Assembly (NCBI GenBank): GCA_028023455.1
Contig: JAQFVV010012405.1
Location: 9,631,923 to 9,695,922 of the forward strand
Direction of reading: 5' to 3'
DNA length: 64,000 bases
From: Epiperipatus broadwayi
Lineage: Eukaryota > Onychophora > Udeonychophora > Euonychophora > Peripatidae
Shown here in pieces: positions 10,769 to 23,904 of the stretch. Below the pieces are notes generated by a model, which worked only from the letters and a program-made list of their open reading frames with translations, did no database searches and had not been told where the DNA came from. The translations under genes were made by a program, and so were the position numbers. Position 1 is the stretch's first letter; each line of letters starts with the position of its first letter.

Positions 10769-11674
10769 TTTTCAGCATATGGACTTTTTTTAGACAGTTC
10801 AACTGTTAACAAAATATAATAAAGAAGCTAGTAAAAATACCAAACAGGAAATAGATTCATAGTTATGAAATCCTTCATTCCCGCAACTGTTGCCATAGAT
10901 TTAACAGCTATGAACTATGTGGTACATGTCTTGCATTTATCCACATTTACATAGATGAGAGGCTGATAAATTTCTTTTATGAAACAGATGAAGACAACAC
11001 CCTATGGAAAACCTGAATCTGATGATTAGATCGCATCAATGAAAGCAATAATCAAAAAAATAAGGCAAATATTAACGATATAATTTTTATGTATCATATA
11101 CGTTTGTAACGAAGAAAAACTGCTAGATATGCAGAAATAAATTATTTATAATAAAATAACAATAAAGACATATTTCTAATCTTCAAGCTGTCAATCCAAA
11201 TTTTGATATTTGACTTGTGATATGCCAGTTTGTAATATCTATTTTTGTCATTTAAACTGATCCTAGATGCAAATTTGCTTATAGTATTTCAGAATTCAGA
11301 ATAAATAATTGATAGGAATTTTTCCTTTTCGACTAACTTGTAGATTTCAATCCAAAATCTAGAGATGATAAATTTAATGAACAACAGATAATAATTGAGA
11401 TAGATAATATTGTAATCAAATCAGTTCTTTTGTGAAGAATTATTTCAAGATTACTTATAGCAATCTTACCATTGTAATTTCATCTTCCATTTACTAAACA
11501 ACATTGACTCTCAACTTCAGCTGATAGAAAATTGATTGAAAACTATTGCTATAATCTTTAAAATTGTTTCTCAAAACACAAAAATAACTTACAGAAATTT
11601 CCTTTTTTCTTTGTGTTTACAAACATATTAAGTTGAATTTCATTAACACAAATAGTGATCAATTTAACCTAATC
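10769..11674. other. AT-rich intergenic sequence
   Basis: No gene or repeat recognised. A stretch near 10850-11100 has somewhat more balanced composition but only short frames with stops. Confidence 0.4.
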
Positions 11675-11684
11675 TAATAATAAC

Positions 11685-11781
<97 letters not shown>
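11675..11781. repeat. TAA/TTA trinucleotide repeat, inverted halves
   Basis: (AAT)n runs to about 11751 and then switches to (ATT)n until 11780, so the tract can fold back on itself as a hairpin. Confidence 0.9.
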
Positions 11782-11783
<2 letters not shown>

Positions 11784-12204
11784 AAAAAATCGATCACTGC
11801 ACCAGAAAATATTTATAACCAATCAAATCTTTAAGATTTGTTGCACATTTTTCCTGAAATTTTTTTTCAACCCTCTCATTATGAAAGAATTTCTGAATTT
11901 TTTTATACGTAATTTGCACGTGGTCTAAACGTTAATATACCTAAACATCCACATAGAAAGAATAGTCTGACTTTTTATTCACGTCTTATCTATGACTTGC
12001 ATATAAAGTCACCAGTTACTAAAAATATATTTTGTGGAATATTTATGTTGGAGTATTCAAAGTCAGATATCCCACATTCTAATAGAGAGTTGACAAATTT
12101 TGAAAAAGTTATAAATTACTAGAAATAAACAGTGTTAATTAATTTCTATATTAACACTAAAAACTATACTGTGACCTCAAATCTTCTAACTCAGAAATGT
12201 ATCA

Positions 12205-13045
12205 AATATGAAAATATCATCACCATTTTCAAAAATTATCGATCTACTGCAGAATGAAGCTCTCTTCAAGTTCAATCTATCTTCTCCTATCTCTAGCCTC
12301 TCTTTTCCACATCACTCCAGCACACTTCCTTATTTCATCTGCCCATCTCATGTGTTGTCTTTTTCTAGGTCTTTTACAATCTCTTGTAATACCGTTTCAA
12401 ATTTCATCTGTATAGCATCTCTTCTAGCAATATTTCATCCCAACTCCATTTCAGTCTCTTAATTCCCACAATGAAGTCAATAACATTTGTTTGTTCTTTC
12501 CCCCATGTATTTCATTTTCCATCTGTTCTGTTATTCCTAACATGCATCTCTCTATAATTTGGTCTGAAGTTTTTGTATTGACTTTTGTTATGTATCCAAG
12601 TCTCAGATCCATAAGTAAGAACTAATAAAACACATTTATTAAAAACTTTTCTTTTCAAACATGTAGACATATTTCCTGTTAATATTAAATTATTTCTACC
12701 AAAAATATTTCTACCAAAAACACTTCAACCAAGTTTAATTCTCTGATTAATTTCGTCCATTATGTTTCCATCTGTAGGAATACTTTGACCAAGATATTGG
12801 TAATTGTTAACTTCTTTTACCTCATCATTATCAATCTTTATTTCCATCTTTTGAAAAAATTCGTTGAACATTACTTTAGTCTTTTTAACATTTATTTTAA
12901 ATCCTGCTTTCTTACTTTCATCTGATAACTTTTGCAACATTTCTTGAAGCTCTAAAGCATTATTTGCAAAAATAACTACATCATCTTCGAAATCTGGATG
13001 ACTTAATAAATAATCTCCCTTTACTTTTACTCCCTTAGTTTTTCA
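12205..13045 (-). mobile_element. Non-LTR retrotransposon (LINE), RT 3' part, decayed
   Basis: The minus strand reads through the palm and C-terminal region of a LINE reverse transcriptase: FEDDVVIFANN (about 12960-13000, catalytic motif C, normally FADD), LQEMLQKLSDESKKAGFKIN, KTKVMF, then NNYQYLGQSIPTDG (about 12780-12830), TYGSETW (about 12594-12614) and a C-terminal LKW segment. This order is typical of RTE/Jockey-like endonuclease-reverse transcriptases in animals. The best open piece is 12725-12940; the rest needs frame changes and contains stops. No endonuclease domain is visible further up the minus strand, so the copy is 5'-truncated, as LINEs usually are. Confidence 0.8.
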
Positions 13046-13650
13046 TTATTATATTAAAAAAATATATGTACATGTTATATATAATAAAGATTTTGAATTC
13101 AAGAAAATTCTATATTTTACACAAATAAAAACACTTAATCTTGACAATTGGGGTCATTAAATCATAAAGACTGACAACAGCAATCAATCAGCATTTTAGA
13201 GTATGTGGGAGAAAAAAAAGATTTATTTTTAATCTTTTACATAAAAAATTTATTGAACAAACCATTGAGAATAAATACGGGATATATTATAATAATTTAT
13301 AGCAATTTATTTTAATTTAGTTATCTTTCTAAAGAATGACAAGATATATAAGCCAATTTAAATTTATATAAAACAAACTTTAAATCCGACCTTCCGACAA
13401 GGCATTAAAATGTAAATAAAATTTTAATATATTATATTTAATTTTTGTATGAGTTTTTATTTTATTTCATAGATAGTATAGAATTCAGAATTTGATTACA
13501 GACTCAGCATAATTGTCCTCAAATTGGATAACTGGGAAAACTGTTTATAAAATTGTTAATAAAAGTACTGTACATTAATTACTAGAACATTTATTTCCTA
13601 AGTAAAATATAGTATATTGTATTCATCAATAATAAATCGTAATATCATTT
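13046..13650. other. AT-rich intergenic sequence
   Basis: No feature recognised. Confidence 0.4.
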
Positions 13651-13659
13651 TCTAACAAG

Positions 13660-13955
13660 GGGTATTTGCTGAAACATAAGAGTTGGAGGATGGAGAATAT
13701 TGAAGCCTATCCATTAAAGTTTGAAGATTTGCTATATTAATATAAACTGAGCACCTATTGCATATATATGTGTGGGAAATGATGATCTGGACCTACTGAT
13801 GACTTCTGGTTCAGCACGAAATTCGTATTTCAGAGATCATTTATCTTTTTCACATGTATATGGTCTTGTGTATCTGTTGTATAAGATGGAGTGGCTAGAT
13901 GTAGGTATCTTGAAAGTCTGAGTTCAAATTCCCTCCAATTACATCCAGGTTAGTA
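13660..13955 (+). mobile_element. Family B half element (single arm)
   Basis: Contains the right arm of the family B palindrome: GAGTTGGAGGATGGAGAATA, then TGATCTGGACCTACTGATGA, then TTGAAAGTCTGAGTTCAAAT with the B-box-like end. The opposing arm is missing. Confidence 0.7.
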
Positions 13956-15335
13956 TAGACAATATATTTGTATTGAAATATTTCTATTATACGACTATTA
14001 CATTAATAATTCAACACTATTACAAGCTAAGCTATCACAAAAAGCTATCTATTAATTTGCAGAATATATAATACCAGTTAAACCATAAAAAAATTAGTCT
14101 TATTAGGATCTTAAAAGCCTGTTCTGCACAATACTATAGCAATAGTAGCCCTATATATAAATATCCAAGTATGATGCTATTTTAAATTATGAAGTGTGAA
14201 TGATTTATCATAGTCAATTATCAAAAATTATTTGACTTTAAATATTAATAAACTTAATGTTTCTCTTTAATGCTTCTCTTTATTTCACTGCTACATACTT
14301 TGAACTTATAGTATTAAATATAGATTTTACAAATTTTTGTTATTTTTACATTTAAATATTAAATTGATGCTGTTATAGTACTATAAAAACTTTTTTTTTT
14401 AAAAAAAATATTCATATCACATTTATTATTTATGTGGAATCGGGAGCAATTCTTTCACTTTATTGAAGAGCCATCTTTTATAAGCCTGAGTTATTAGATG
14501 TGAATTTAGACATTTAAATTAATCAATTTAATATAAATTAAATTTCTAATTATATTGTGATAATTTTGTCCAATAATATAAATGCTTTTTGCATTGAAGA
14601 AAAAACACAAAACAGTCATTAATGGATTTATTGAATCACTTTTGGAGCAGAACAACTTTTTCGAAATAATCGTATCTTAGATCATTAAATGTACAATAAA
14701 AAATAAGTATAATTTAAAATTACTTATGTATGTTTTTGCTAAAAACTGCACATAATTAAACATTACTGAATTTTTTATTCATCAATGAATTTGGCTATTA
14801 ATAAATTTGGCTTCTTTTATTTTCCAATAATTAACAGGTAAATTAGATATAGATTAAATATTAAGATCTTACCCTGTATATGTTTACTATGGATAATCAA
14901 GGGCAAACCATAATATGAGAATAAAGCAACATGTACATCTGAAAAGAATTCTATATGTCTGGGTGTGTGTAATATGAGAATAAAGTGACATGTGGATTTA
15001 TTAACAAAGTTAAACAGAATCCTAAAGATGTGATGTTATTATAAAAAAAACATATAGATATAGTCTTCACTCCAAGAATCTTAAAGATAGTTTGAAGGAA
15101 AAGAATGATAAAAAACAAAAAAGGAAAAGAGACATAGTTTACATGGACTAATGAATCAGAAAGATTTAATAATTAGTAAATACATTTGAAATATTTGTTT
15201 CTTGTAGAAAGTATTCATATCAATGTATAAATTATTGATATACATCTGTAATCTCTTTGTATAAAAACTTCTATTTTTCTAAATTTTACCTTTGTGAAAG
15301 TTTTTTAACGGACACATTGTTGGAATTGGCAATAG
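13956..15335. other. AT-rich intergenic sequence
   Basis: No gene recognised. A short local duplication AATATGAGAATAAAG(C/T)GACATG is seen at about 14914 and 14971. Confidence 0.4.
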
Positions 15336-15339
15336 TTTT

Positions 15340-15840
15340 TAATAGTATTGTTGTTCCCTTCATCATCAATAGTATTATATCTCACGGACAGGTCCAGAGA
15401 ATGATCACATTGTCAATTCATCAATTTTCCCCACTCCATTTTCTTCATTGCCCAGCTCTTGAATTCCATATAATTCTTCACATCTCTTATGTCATCCAAC
15501 AAAATCAATCTTTTTCATCCTTTCTTCTTGCTTCCACTTACCATTTCTTCTAAAACATCTTTCATTAAACTACATTTTTTCTTAATATATATCTAATCCA
15601 GTTTTTCTTTCTAATTTCCTCAGTCAATCTTCTTTCCCCATTAACTCTCTTCAAAACTGCTTGATTTGTTATTTTAGTCATTCAATTGATTTTTTTTATT
15701 TTTCTCCATGTTCACATCTCAAAGGCTTCCAATATGTATCTAATTTTATGACTCACTGTCCTTGTTTTGGAACCATACAATACTACACTCCAAACATAGC
15801 ATTTAGCTAACCTTTTTAAAAGTCTTTCTTCAAAAGTTTA
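15340..15840 (-). mobile_element. LINE RT C-terminal fragment, decayed
   Basis: On the minus strand, in shifting frames: KCYVWSVVLYGSKT (about 15770-15810), then SHKIRYILEAFEMWTWRK (about 15700-15755), RVNGERRLTEEIRKKNW (about 15600-15660) and KDVLEEMVSGSKKKG. This is the familiar region after the RT palm in animal LINEs (YG-ETW, LEAFEMW-WRR, R-NWIGHILR). At least three frameshifts and several stops are present. Confidence 0.7.
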
Positions 15841-16559
15841 AAAAATATTTTTTTTCTCTTAATAAATGTTATTCCTTTAGATATCTAGAATATTATGGGA
15901 GGGGTGACAACATTATTTTTAAAAGATCAGTAGGACTTCTTAGCAGATTCTTCCACCTGAATTTTTTTCTAAAATTTTGCTTTAATAAATATTAATAATG
16001 TTAATTAAAAATAAATTAATAAAAAAATATTTTTTTTAAATAAACAAAATAGGTAACCAAAAATCAGTGAACACCATATAATTAAAGTATTATTTGTTAG
16101 GGAGATCATGTTGGTATCAGAAGTATGACAGATTGGAATTCTATCTAAACATCTTCAGTTCTGAGTATATATTATATAAGCAACTTGGTGCAGACATAAT
16201 GAAACAAAGAAGACATTTAATTAACTTTTATAAATTACTAACAATAAAATAAGATTTTATAAAGATTAATATTTTAAAAAGTATTTTATTTCACTACTGC
16301 ATACCTATTTTTTTAAACAGACGTTTTCCAACAATTTGTTTGTTTTAAAGTGTTTTTATTTGCTTAACCAAGATATTATTTTAATTTGATAATATTTATG
16401 ATTATGCTTTGTTATTGCCTCAGAGCTTAAAACTGTTATAAAAACAAAACTTAAGAAGACTTCATTTATAATTGGTTTAAGAAGACAATTTTCCTTTTTC
16501 TTTTTATTTACTTACACTACTAGAAATATCTAAATGATAAATTCATATAATCATCATTT

Positions 16560-16975
16560 TTAATTATTATCTTCCATTGCAAGATAAAGGTTGTCTTTGT
16601 TTAATTCATTTATCTGATTCATACTTTTCATCTTCATATCACTTCAGCAAACTTTCTTATATCATTCATTTATTTCATGTATGATCTTCTTCTAGGTCTT
16701 TTATGATTCTTTGAGATCCAGTTGAAGCCTTCAATTGGCCATCTATTGTTATATTTTCAAGCAATCTACCCAGATCCGTTCCATTTCGGTCTCTTCACTC
16801 TGCAATTGCGTTTGTTACTTGTTTATTTTCTCACATATTGCATTTCATTTTTAAATCCAGCCTCTCAACATACATCTCTTTATATTTTCTTGGATAATCT
16901 AAAGTTCTGGTATGCCACCAAGTTTCACATCCACACGTAAAATTAGTAAATACTAAAGCATAAGTAGCCCCATGT
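16560..16975 (-). mobile_element. LINE RT C-terminal fragment, strongly decayed
   Basis: The minus strand contains CGCETWWHTRTLDYPRKYKEMYVERL (read in pieces: CGCETWWHTR near 16915-16945, then YKEMYVERL near 16860-16885) followed by a region with stops. The CETW motif and following helix match the same post-palm region as at 12205. The opposite-strand open frame at 16722-16940 is its shadow. Confidence 0.55.
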
Positions 16976-17164
16976 TAAGTTATTTATACTAAAAGGCCTC
17001 CTCCATTAAGCTTTCATTTATATTAATAATCGGATCAAAATATTTATAATTGCTTGTTTATTCATAATTATCAATCTTTATTTTCTTTATCAAAAATACT
17101 TAATTAACATACATAATAATAATAGTCACCACCTTTTAAAATAGTGAAACGCAAGTATCTATTT

Positions 17165-17260
17165 TTTTTATATGTCAAAGTGTTGACGGGACCGGGAAGA
17201 GAATCCGGGACAGCTGCTTGGAAAGCAGCTATGCTAACTGCTAGGCCACCAACGCTTGAC
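17165..17260 (-). mobile_element. tRNA-Gly-like SINE head or pseudogene
   Basis: The minus strand begins GCGTTGGTGGCCTAGCAG, reads GTTAGCATAGCTGC, has an anticodon loop with TCC (CTTTCCAAG context) and a T-arm-like GGATTCTCTTCCCGG. This resembles tRNA-Gly(TCC) but the acceptor stem does not close (no GCCAACGC at the 3' side; GTCCCGTCAACAC instead) and box B is degraded. A T-rich (A-rich on the minus strand) stretch follows at 17160. It is best read as a tRNA-derived SINE head or pseudogene, not a working tRNA. Confidence 0.65.
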
Positions 17261-17374
17261 AAGTATCTTTTTTTTTTTTCTCGTGTCATAGCATCAGCTG
17301 GGAAGCGAACCCGCTAGCCCGGGACAACTGCTTGTAAAGCGGCTGTCGCTGACCTCTCGACCACCAATACTTGA
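17261..17374 (-). mobile_element. tRNA-derived SINE with A-tail
   Basis: The minus strand reads GTCAAGTATTGGTGGTCGAG, AGGTCAGCGACAGC, a loop with TTTACAA, then GTCCCGGGCTAGCGGGTTCG and CTTCCCAGC, then ATGCTATGACACGAG followed by an A tract (T tract at 17268-17280 on +). Pol III boxes are visible: box A TGGTCGAGAGG and box B GGTTCGCTTCC. A sister copy with the same tail sequence is at 30811-30912. Confidence 0.75.
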
Positions 17375-18049
17375 CGACAGGTATCTATTTTGAAAGTAAA
17401 TATATATGGTAATACAACTTTTTCTTTTGTTTAAATAAAATCATTAGATAGAAATGTAACAAAATTTACATCTTTCATTTAAATAAATAATAACACAGAA
17501 AAAGAAATAATGAATTAAAAATAAAACTTTCCAAAAAATTTTAAGGATCGATTGCTATATATTTAAAAAAAAAAAGAAAACATATCGTCATTTTAATTCT
17601 AGGAGATATACAAAAAATTAGTAAAGAAATTTGTTCTCCCCTATTCAGAGTGCAGTAAAAATAAAAAAAAGTTGACAAATCAATGTTTTATCCGCACATA
17701 TGTGCTTTATAAGGCTATTTATTATTAATTGAAAAAATGGTCAAGAGATAAATAGGCATTATTCAAAATTATATTGTTAACAATCTAAACAATCTGGACT
17801 AGATCCATTCATGTCCAAGCTTTCTGAGATATTTAAACAGATAATTATGCAAAGTGAGCTTTGATATTATTAACAATTTGCCAATAAGAAAGCATCAGAT
17901 AAAAATAATACTGAAATTCTCTGTAAGAATTCTTCTTATTGCTTTTCTTATCCAATTTGAAACAGTGATGAACATTTTTAAAGTCCACAAGAAGATAAAT
18001 AGGACCACTAAACATCACATTCTTTATGTTTACACAAGCTGTTTATACA

Positions 18050-18312
18050 GAGGCAAAACTCTCCATACAGTAGCACCACTCAGTGCAAGCCAGAGCAATT
18101 AATGGATGCAGAAAAAAATTGTGCATAAAATCCCTATCTAGTTATTAGTTAGCTAATAAGGTAAAAGGTGATGAAAGTCACAAGCTTAAAACTAGTCTGG
18201 GAATATTGGATGAGTAGGCACAAATGGGAATTTTATGCACAAACCTCCCTGCATCCATTGATTTGGCTTGCATTGAGTGGCTCTACTGTATGAAAAGTTT
18301 TGGCTCTGTGTA
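18050..18312. mobile_element. Family A head-to-head copy
   Basis: The left half is inverted (GGCAAAACTCTCCATACAGT at 18053) and the right half is direct (AAACTAGTCTGGGAATATTGG near 18190, ending TACTGTATGAAAAGTTTTGGC). Overall it forms a fold-back of about 260 bp with CATCCATTGATTTGGCTTGC against GCCAGAGCAATTAATGGATG. Confidence 0.7.
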
Positions 18313-21300
18313 AGAGGTTAGATAGCTATACTTTAAAAAAAATAATAAAAGTGATAAAAATTACTGCATTAATTACAAGCAGAGATAGAGAAAGAGTAAT
18401 AAAACAAATTGGCTAAAAATATAACTAAGTTGTGGTGCAATTTCCCGTTGTCTTTGAAAACTAATTAGTTACTTCCAAGTTACTTTCAATTCTAATGATA
18501 AAGAAACAAGAAAATAATAAAAAATTAACTTGCTTGGTACCCAAAAAAAGTGTATTATGAATTTAATTACAGGAATATATTTTTGAGTTCCACAAATAAG
18601 ATTTTTTACTTGAGTGATTCTAAAGGCTTACAAAAATTCATTGCATGGATATTTTCCCCAGACACATTATAGATTTTAAAATGAGGTTTCAATTCTCGGC
18701 ATGACTTTTTTTAAAGAATTAATTTAAAAAGGATTGTATAAAATGACAAATCATTCTTAATCACTTTCACTGACATAGCAAAAGCATTTGTCATTACAAA
18801 CAGACTGGAACTTTATGCATTGCAAGAGAACAGGGAATCTCCTGTTGAAATCGGTTAGGTTAGATTAACCATAAAGTTCTATGTAAAGAAGCAAACTTGA
18901 ATTTAGATTAATAATAAAGAGTTTAACCTACAACATCAGTGTTGAATCAAACAAAGCCAAATTAGTGTGAATTAAGGCAAATTAAAAAAAAAAAAAATCC
19001 TAAAATTTTCAACTGGTCTAAATTTGTAATTACTTTATTACTAAATGTATTTCTTCTGTACTATTTTGTAATTATATCTAACCCAATTGTCCATTTTTTG
19101 CATACATGTATAGCTCTGCATTGTTGCCCTACATGGTTTGAAGCACTCGTGGAATGGCACACTCTGGAGCTCGAATTCGGAGGCGTCCCCTGTCGGGTAT
19201 TTCCAAATCTAGAACTTTTTTTACCCCAACTATAAACTATTCTATTATTTGTTTGTAAAGTAAATAAAAACATTAAAATAATAAGTTTGAGTAACAAATG
19301 TCAACAAATTAATGACATTTATTATTTTTCCCTTAAAAAAAGCTCTTTTAGAAACGTTTTAAGTTTTAAAAGATAAGTATGACATATATTATAATGCTCA
19401 AATATTTTAAAGGAAATTTAAATGCATAATTTTAGCTTGATAAAAAAAATTGCATTACAAAAAAATGAGCTTTTTAAAAAAAATTATTTAATATATTCAT
19501 TACAACTATATTAACTTAATTAATTAGATTAATTCAGTAATTGAATTATAATATTATTAGGTATGATTAAATAGATAATGGTCATCAAGTAGATGGTGCT
19601 ATATCTTATTTATATAATTTTCAGTATAGAACAAGAAGTAATTTAATGTTGTTTTCTTAATGCAATTGAAAATATATTAATTTATTAAGGGCAAGCAGAT
19701 AATATAATAATAACGTGAAAGGCTGAAACTTTGACAGATGCGCTTTAAAAATGCTTATATGACAACCAGTCAGATGTAATAATGACTGCGATTGAATGAA
19801 ATTTTACCATTTACACAATATGAACAATTGTGGTCAGCATCATCCTTTATCATTACTAGTGTTAGATATACTAAATTAGGCATTAAAAAGCAATAACCAA
19901 AACAAAATAAAGTTTATAAGGTTAAAAAAGAAAAATTACACACTTTTTTTTTAATAGTAAAATTTTATACTCACTTTTGTTAGTTCAGATAAATATTATC
20001 AAGTACAATATTGAGAATGACATAAAAAAGGATCAATTTCAACTAAATATTAAAAATTTAAAAAGAAAAACAGATTCTTAACCATATTTCAGTACAGAAA
20101 GATTGTATCTTTTTACAACTCATTTGTTAGCAAACATTCTTGGTCATTTTTTAAATATGCATAATGCTGAGTTTAAAAAAATATTTAAGATAATTTATAC
20201 CTATTGCTGATTCATTTATATATTCCTTAAAAATGTAATAAGATAATAATATCATTATTATTTAATTGTTATAAATATAGCAATTTAATTCATTTAACAT
20301 ACCCACATACTTATCGTCTTCAAACAGTACATTTAAATAAGATATAATTATTTTACTGACAAATATTCTACACTCAACTGGAATCTATATTTTATAAAGA
20401 AAACTATTATAGACAATGCTAACTCAATAATAATTTCGATATTTTAATAGGTATTAATGATACTTAATTAAATTTGGCTCAAATTCACTTTCCATGGAAG
20501 AGTCACTAAGTACTCATTTTTAATATATTGTGGAAAGTCCAATTATTGATTAATAAATAATATTAGAAATGTTATAGCGGGGAGGGGGATAATATGTAAA
20601 TATATTTGAAACAAAAACAACGGCAAATCCTGTAATTAATTAATATATAATTGTGAATTTGAGCCACATTGATTAGACTACCAGCTTCTTAATATCTAGA
20701 AATAGAATTTTATGCACACAGATATGCTTATTATGCAATAATTTAGAATGCAGACAAGAAGAGACTCCGTTTTTATCAATAAAGCAACTAGATGCTATTG
20801 TTTGTAGATTATGCATATTATTTAGCACAACAGTTGGAATATTCATGCTATAAAGTAATTTGTTTTTCTTACTGAGTAAAATTAAGTTTTATTAAAAGTA
20901 TATTTATTTATCTTCTTAATTTCATTACATTTATTATTTCTAATCGTTCATTAAAATTATATATATTTTTAATCTTAATTTCATTAGACCTACTATGTGC
21001 AATGTATATTAAGAATGCTTCTTTAAAGTAATAAATTGTTTTGTCCTTTACTTATGCCTTTTAAAATAAAATTCATTAGCAGTACAAAAATGAAATTTCC
21101 TTCACTAACCACGCCAAGATTTCAAAATAATATAATCAGTTTTTTTTCTTGTATCCTAGTTAAGTCAACTAGAAATACTTGGAGCTTTTATCTGCAATTA
21201 GATGATTGGCGTAGTTGTCCTAGATTATTTTAGAAATTCACAACTATTTGAAAAAATATTTCTAGTTTTACCTGGATTCATCTCCAGGTTATGGGCATAT

Positions 21301-21635
21301 GAAGTAGATGAATTAGCCATTATTATTTGCCACTACTACATAAAACCTTTCTATAATAGCATTTACTTTTATTTATTCTGAAGTAATGGGGGGATTTACT
21401 GCACAATGAATATTTCCTGTAAATCATTTCCAAGGATGTTTTCTATTTTAGAACACACAAGGTTGGACAAGAGGGGGGGGGTTCTGAAAAATTCAGTGGA
21501 AAAAAAAATATGGACAATAGATTTGGGCTGTTGTATTTTAATATTTTGTTGCTAAAACATCAGTTGTACTTATCACTAACCATCAATTTAATATTACTTA
21601 AAAACACACAAACATTTTCTTTTTGGTTGCATATT
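18313..21635. other. AT-rich intergenic sequence
   Basis: 3.3 kb without a gene or element I recognise. A more GC-balanced patch at 19090-19215 (GAAGCACTCGTGGAATGGCA, then GGAGCTCGAATTCGGAGG) stands out but its frames carry no known motif. Confidence 0.4.
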
Positions 21636-21638
21636 AAG

Positions 21639-22008
<370 letters not shown>

Positions 22009-23090
22009 AAAAAACACCTACCTTAAGCACTAAATTGAAATAGGCATTAAAATTAGACATTATATTTCAATATATATGTAACATATTTACTACTATATAG
22101 TACATCTTGTTTGCTATTACATTCTTTGCTATGATCACTAGACCACTTTAATATGCCTTTGTAATTTTTAAGACTTGCATTAGATACCAAAATTCATCAG
22201 CCAAAAACTGTATCTATGTATTTATTTATCTATATATAAGCTAGATATATATTAAAGATAAAGGCTCTTTCAGCCACTCCTTTGAAAAATATAATAATGG
22301 AGAACAAACTTTACATTACACTAGTCATTTGCCCATGTATGTTGATTGATGACTTATTTTATTCTTTAGCTAATTATAACTAAGTACCCATTTATTGACC
22401 AATAATGAGAGGGACATTTAGATGTATTTGAATCTATTTAAAAATAAATAAATTAAACTTTCATGGAAATTCTCGTATAGCAAAAAAGAGTTCGGAGTTC
22501 TGCTCAAATTTGATCGGATATGCTGGTGAATGCACTCACTAATCTCTGTACTATAATGAGAAAGAGAGAGAGAGAGAGAGATGAATCAATAACTAATCGT
22601 CATTGATAACAATCAAATCTTTTACTATAATTTTTTTTTATGACAATGTCTATCGATCGAAGACTTTTAGGAGTCAATAACTATTTTTATCAGTATATGT
22701 ATTGTGTTTCAAATAGAAGATCTATTGATTGCAACAATATGCCTCATTTTTATTGACTTATATTCATAATGTTTTTATAGGTAGATATAGATGTGAATAC
22801 GGTAGAAAAATTAACTGTTAAGTAAATAAAAAACAATTAAAAATCTTTATTTGAATAAAATATTTAATTTTTTTTTTTTTTTAAAAAAAATTCACCTATA
22901 AATTTTATTTGCCTCGAGATTTATAAATGTTTTATTAATATTGTTACGGGACCTTTAATAATAACTGAAAAGAAATTGCATATATTAAATGCACATACTT
23001 TTTCTCCCTTCATTTTCTCATACTTAGAAATATTTTTTCCGTTGAATAAAAGTTAGAAAATGCTTACTTAATATTCATATTATTAAACTG
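22009..23090. other. AT-rich sequence upstream of otp
   Basis: Contains a short GA microsatellite at 22563-22581 and otherwise no recognised feature. It may hold distal regulatory sequence of the homeobox gene, but nothing specific can be pointed out. Confidence 0.4.
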
Positions 23091-23149
23091 ACGTGATGAG
23101 GCGGGGAGGCTGTTGTCTATATTCTTGCGTTTATGTGTTGAAACGATGA

Positions 23150-23398
23150 TTATATATGCAAATGGCGGCTCTATAAGTCATTGCTGATTGGTGGTTTTAG
23201 GATTCGCATGTGGCTCGGCATCCTTCTGAAGAACGACGCTTTTATATATGTCCCCGTTTAGCTGGTAGAAGTAGAAAGAGCCTTCTGATTAGACTAGTTG
23301 GACGTTAACCAGGTCTAATTCTGAACTTGGACTCAAAATCAGGCGGTGGGTGCTTCAACAAATCCACTGCTGTCTGCACGCGCCAATAACCAGCCACC
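23150..23398 (+). promoter_or_regulatory. otp: Putative otp promoter and 5' UTR
   Basis: Composition rises clearly above the AT-rich surroundings from about 23095 to the start codon. Visible elements in order: an octamer ATGCAAAT at 23156-23163, an inverted CCAAT box (ATTGG) at 23187-23191, and a TATA-like TATATAT at 23243-23249. If the TATA box is used, transcription would begin near 23275, leaving a 5' UTR of about 125 nt. The start codon context GCCACCATGC is a strong Kozak match. These sites are common short motifs, so the promoter call rests mainly on their spacing and on the position just before exon 1. Confidence 0.5.
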
Positions 23399-23429
23399 AT
23401 GCTCAACAATCTAAGCTCGTCGCCCCTAG
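23399..23429 (+). CDS. otp: Orthopedia homeobox protein, coding exon 1
   Basis: A short first coding exon, MLNNLSSSPL plus the first base of codon 11. The ATG at 23399 has an excellent context (GCCACCATG). The exon ends at a good donor, CTAG|GTACGT, at 23429/23430, in phase 1, which matches the acceptor phase of exon 2 and restores the frame through Val11. The intron that follows is 475 bp. Orthopedia is a paired-like homeodomain transcription factor used in neuroendocrine (for example hypothalamic-type) and other neuronal specification across bilaterians. The exon itself is too short to be diagnostic; the call depends on the joined frame with exon 2 and on the promoter context. An alternative upstream exon cannot be excluded. 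Confidence 0.7.
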
Positions 23430-23904
23430 GTACGTAATAACTATATATTTGTTACCAATCAAGCTAATTATGTCATATAAAGTCTTATTAGGCGGCACCG
23501 ACTTTGATAGGTCTCGGCTTGATTAAATTTAGCACCAGTATATTGTGTAGTGAAAGCTTACCAGTTTTTGCGAGCAGTTTTAGAGTAGTCATAAATTTTG
23601 ACAGAGCTACAAGCCAAGTCAAGAAAACTTACTATGATTCTTTTATGCGATTTACCCAATAAATCTTATGTAATTGGAGGTTTAGATGTGAATGATTACT
23701 ATTTTATACGCGATGATCCTCAGATTGGGGAATTGAATGAACTTGTTAGTTCGAATACTTTCTGTGAGAAACTTTTTTTTTTGTTAACGACTTAAAAATA
23801 TATAAATGTTGCCTCAATTTAATGAGTACTAAACTCAAATGCGATTATTTATTTACGCATCTTTTTTCTTTCATTTTTCTCTTTTCTTTCTTTTTTATTT
23901 TTAG
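23430..23904 (+). other. otp: otp intron 1
   Basis: 475-bp intron, GT at 23430 and AG at 23903-23904, with a long pyrimidine tract (about 23860-23900) before the acceptor. An open frame at 23598-23795 inside it shows no homology I recognise and is taken as chance. Confidence 0.75.

Noticed and set aside
12208-12462. 84-codon + strand frame
   Set aside because: Shadow of the minus-strand LINE RT fragment.
15257-15553. 98-codon + strand frame
   Set aside because: Shadow of the minus-strand LINE fragment; no homology on the + strand.
17186-17256. Functional tRNA-Gly(TCC) gene
   Set aside because: The acceptor stem cannot close and the T-arm is altered, so it was called a SINE head or pseudogene.
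23598-23795. 65-codon frame inside otp intron 1
   Set aside because: The splice sites around exons 1 and 2 are in phase without it, and it has no recognisable motif.
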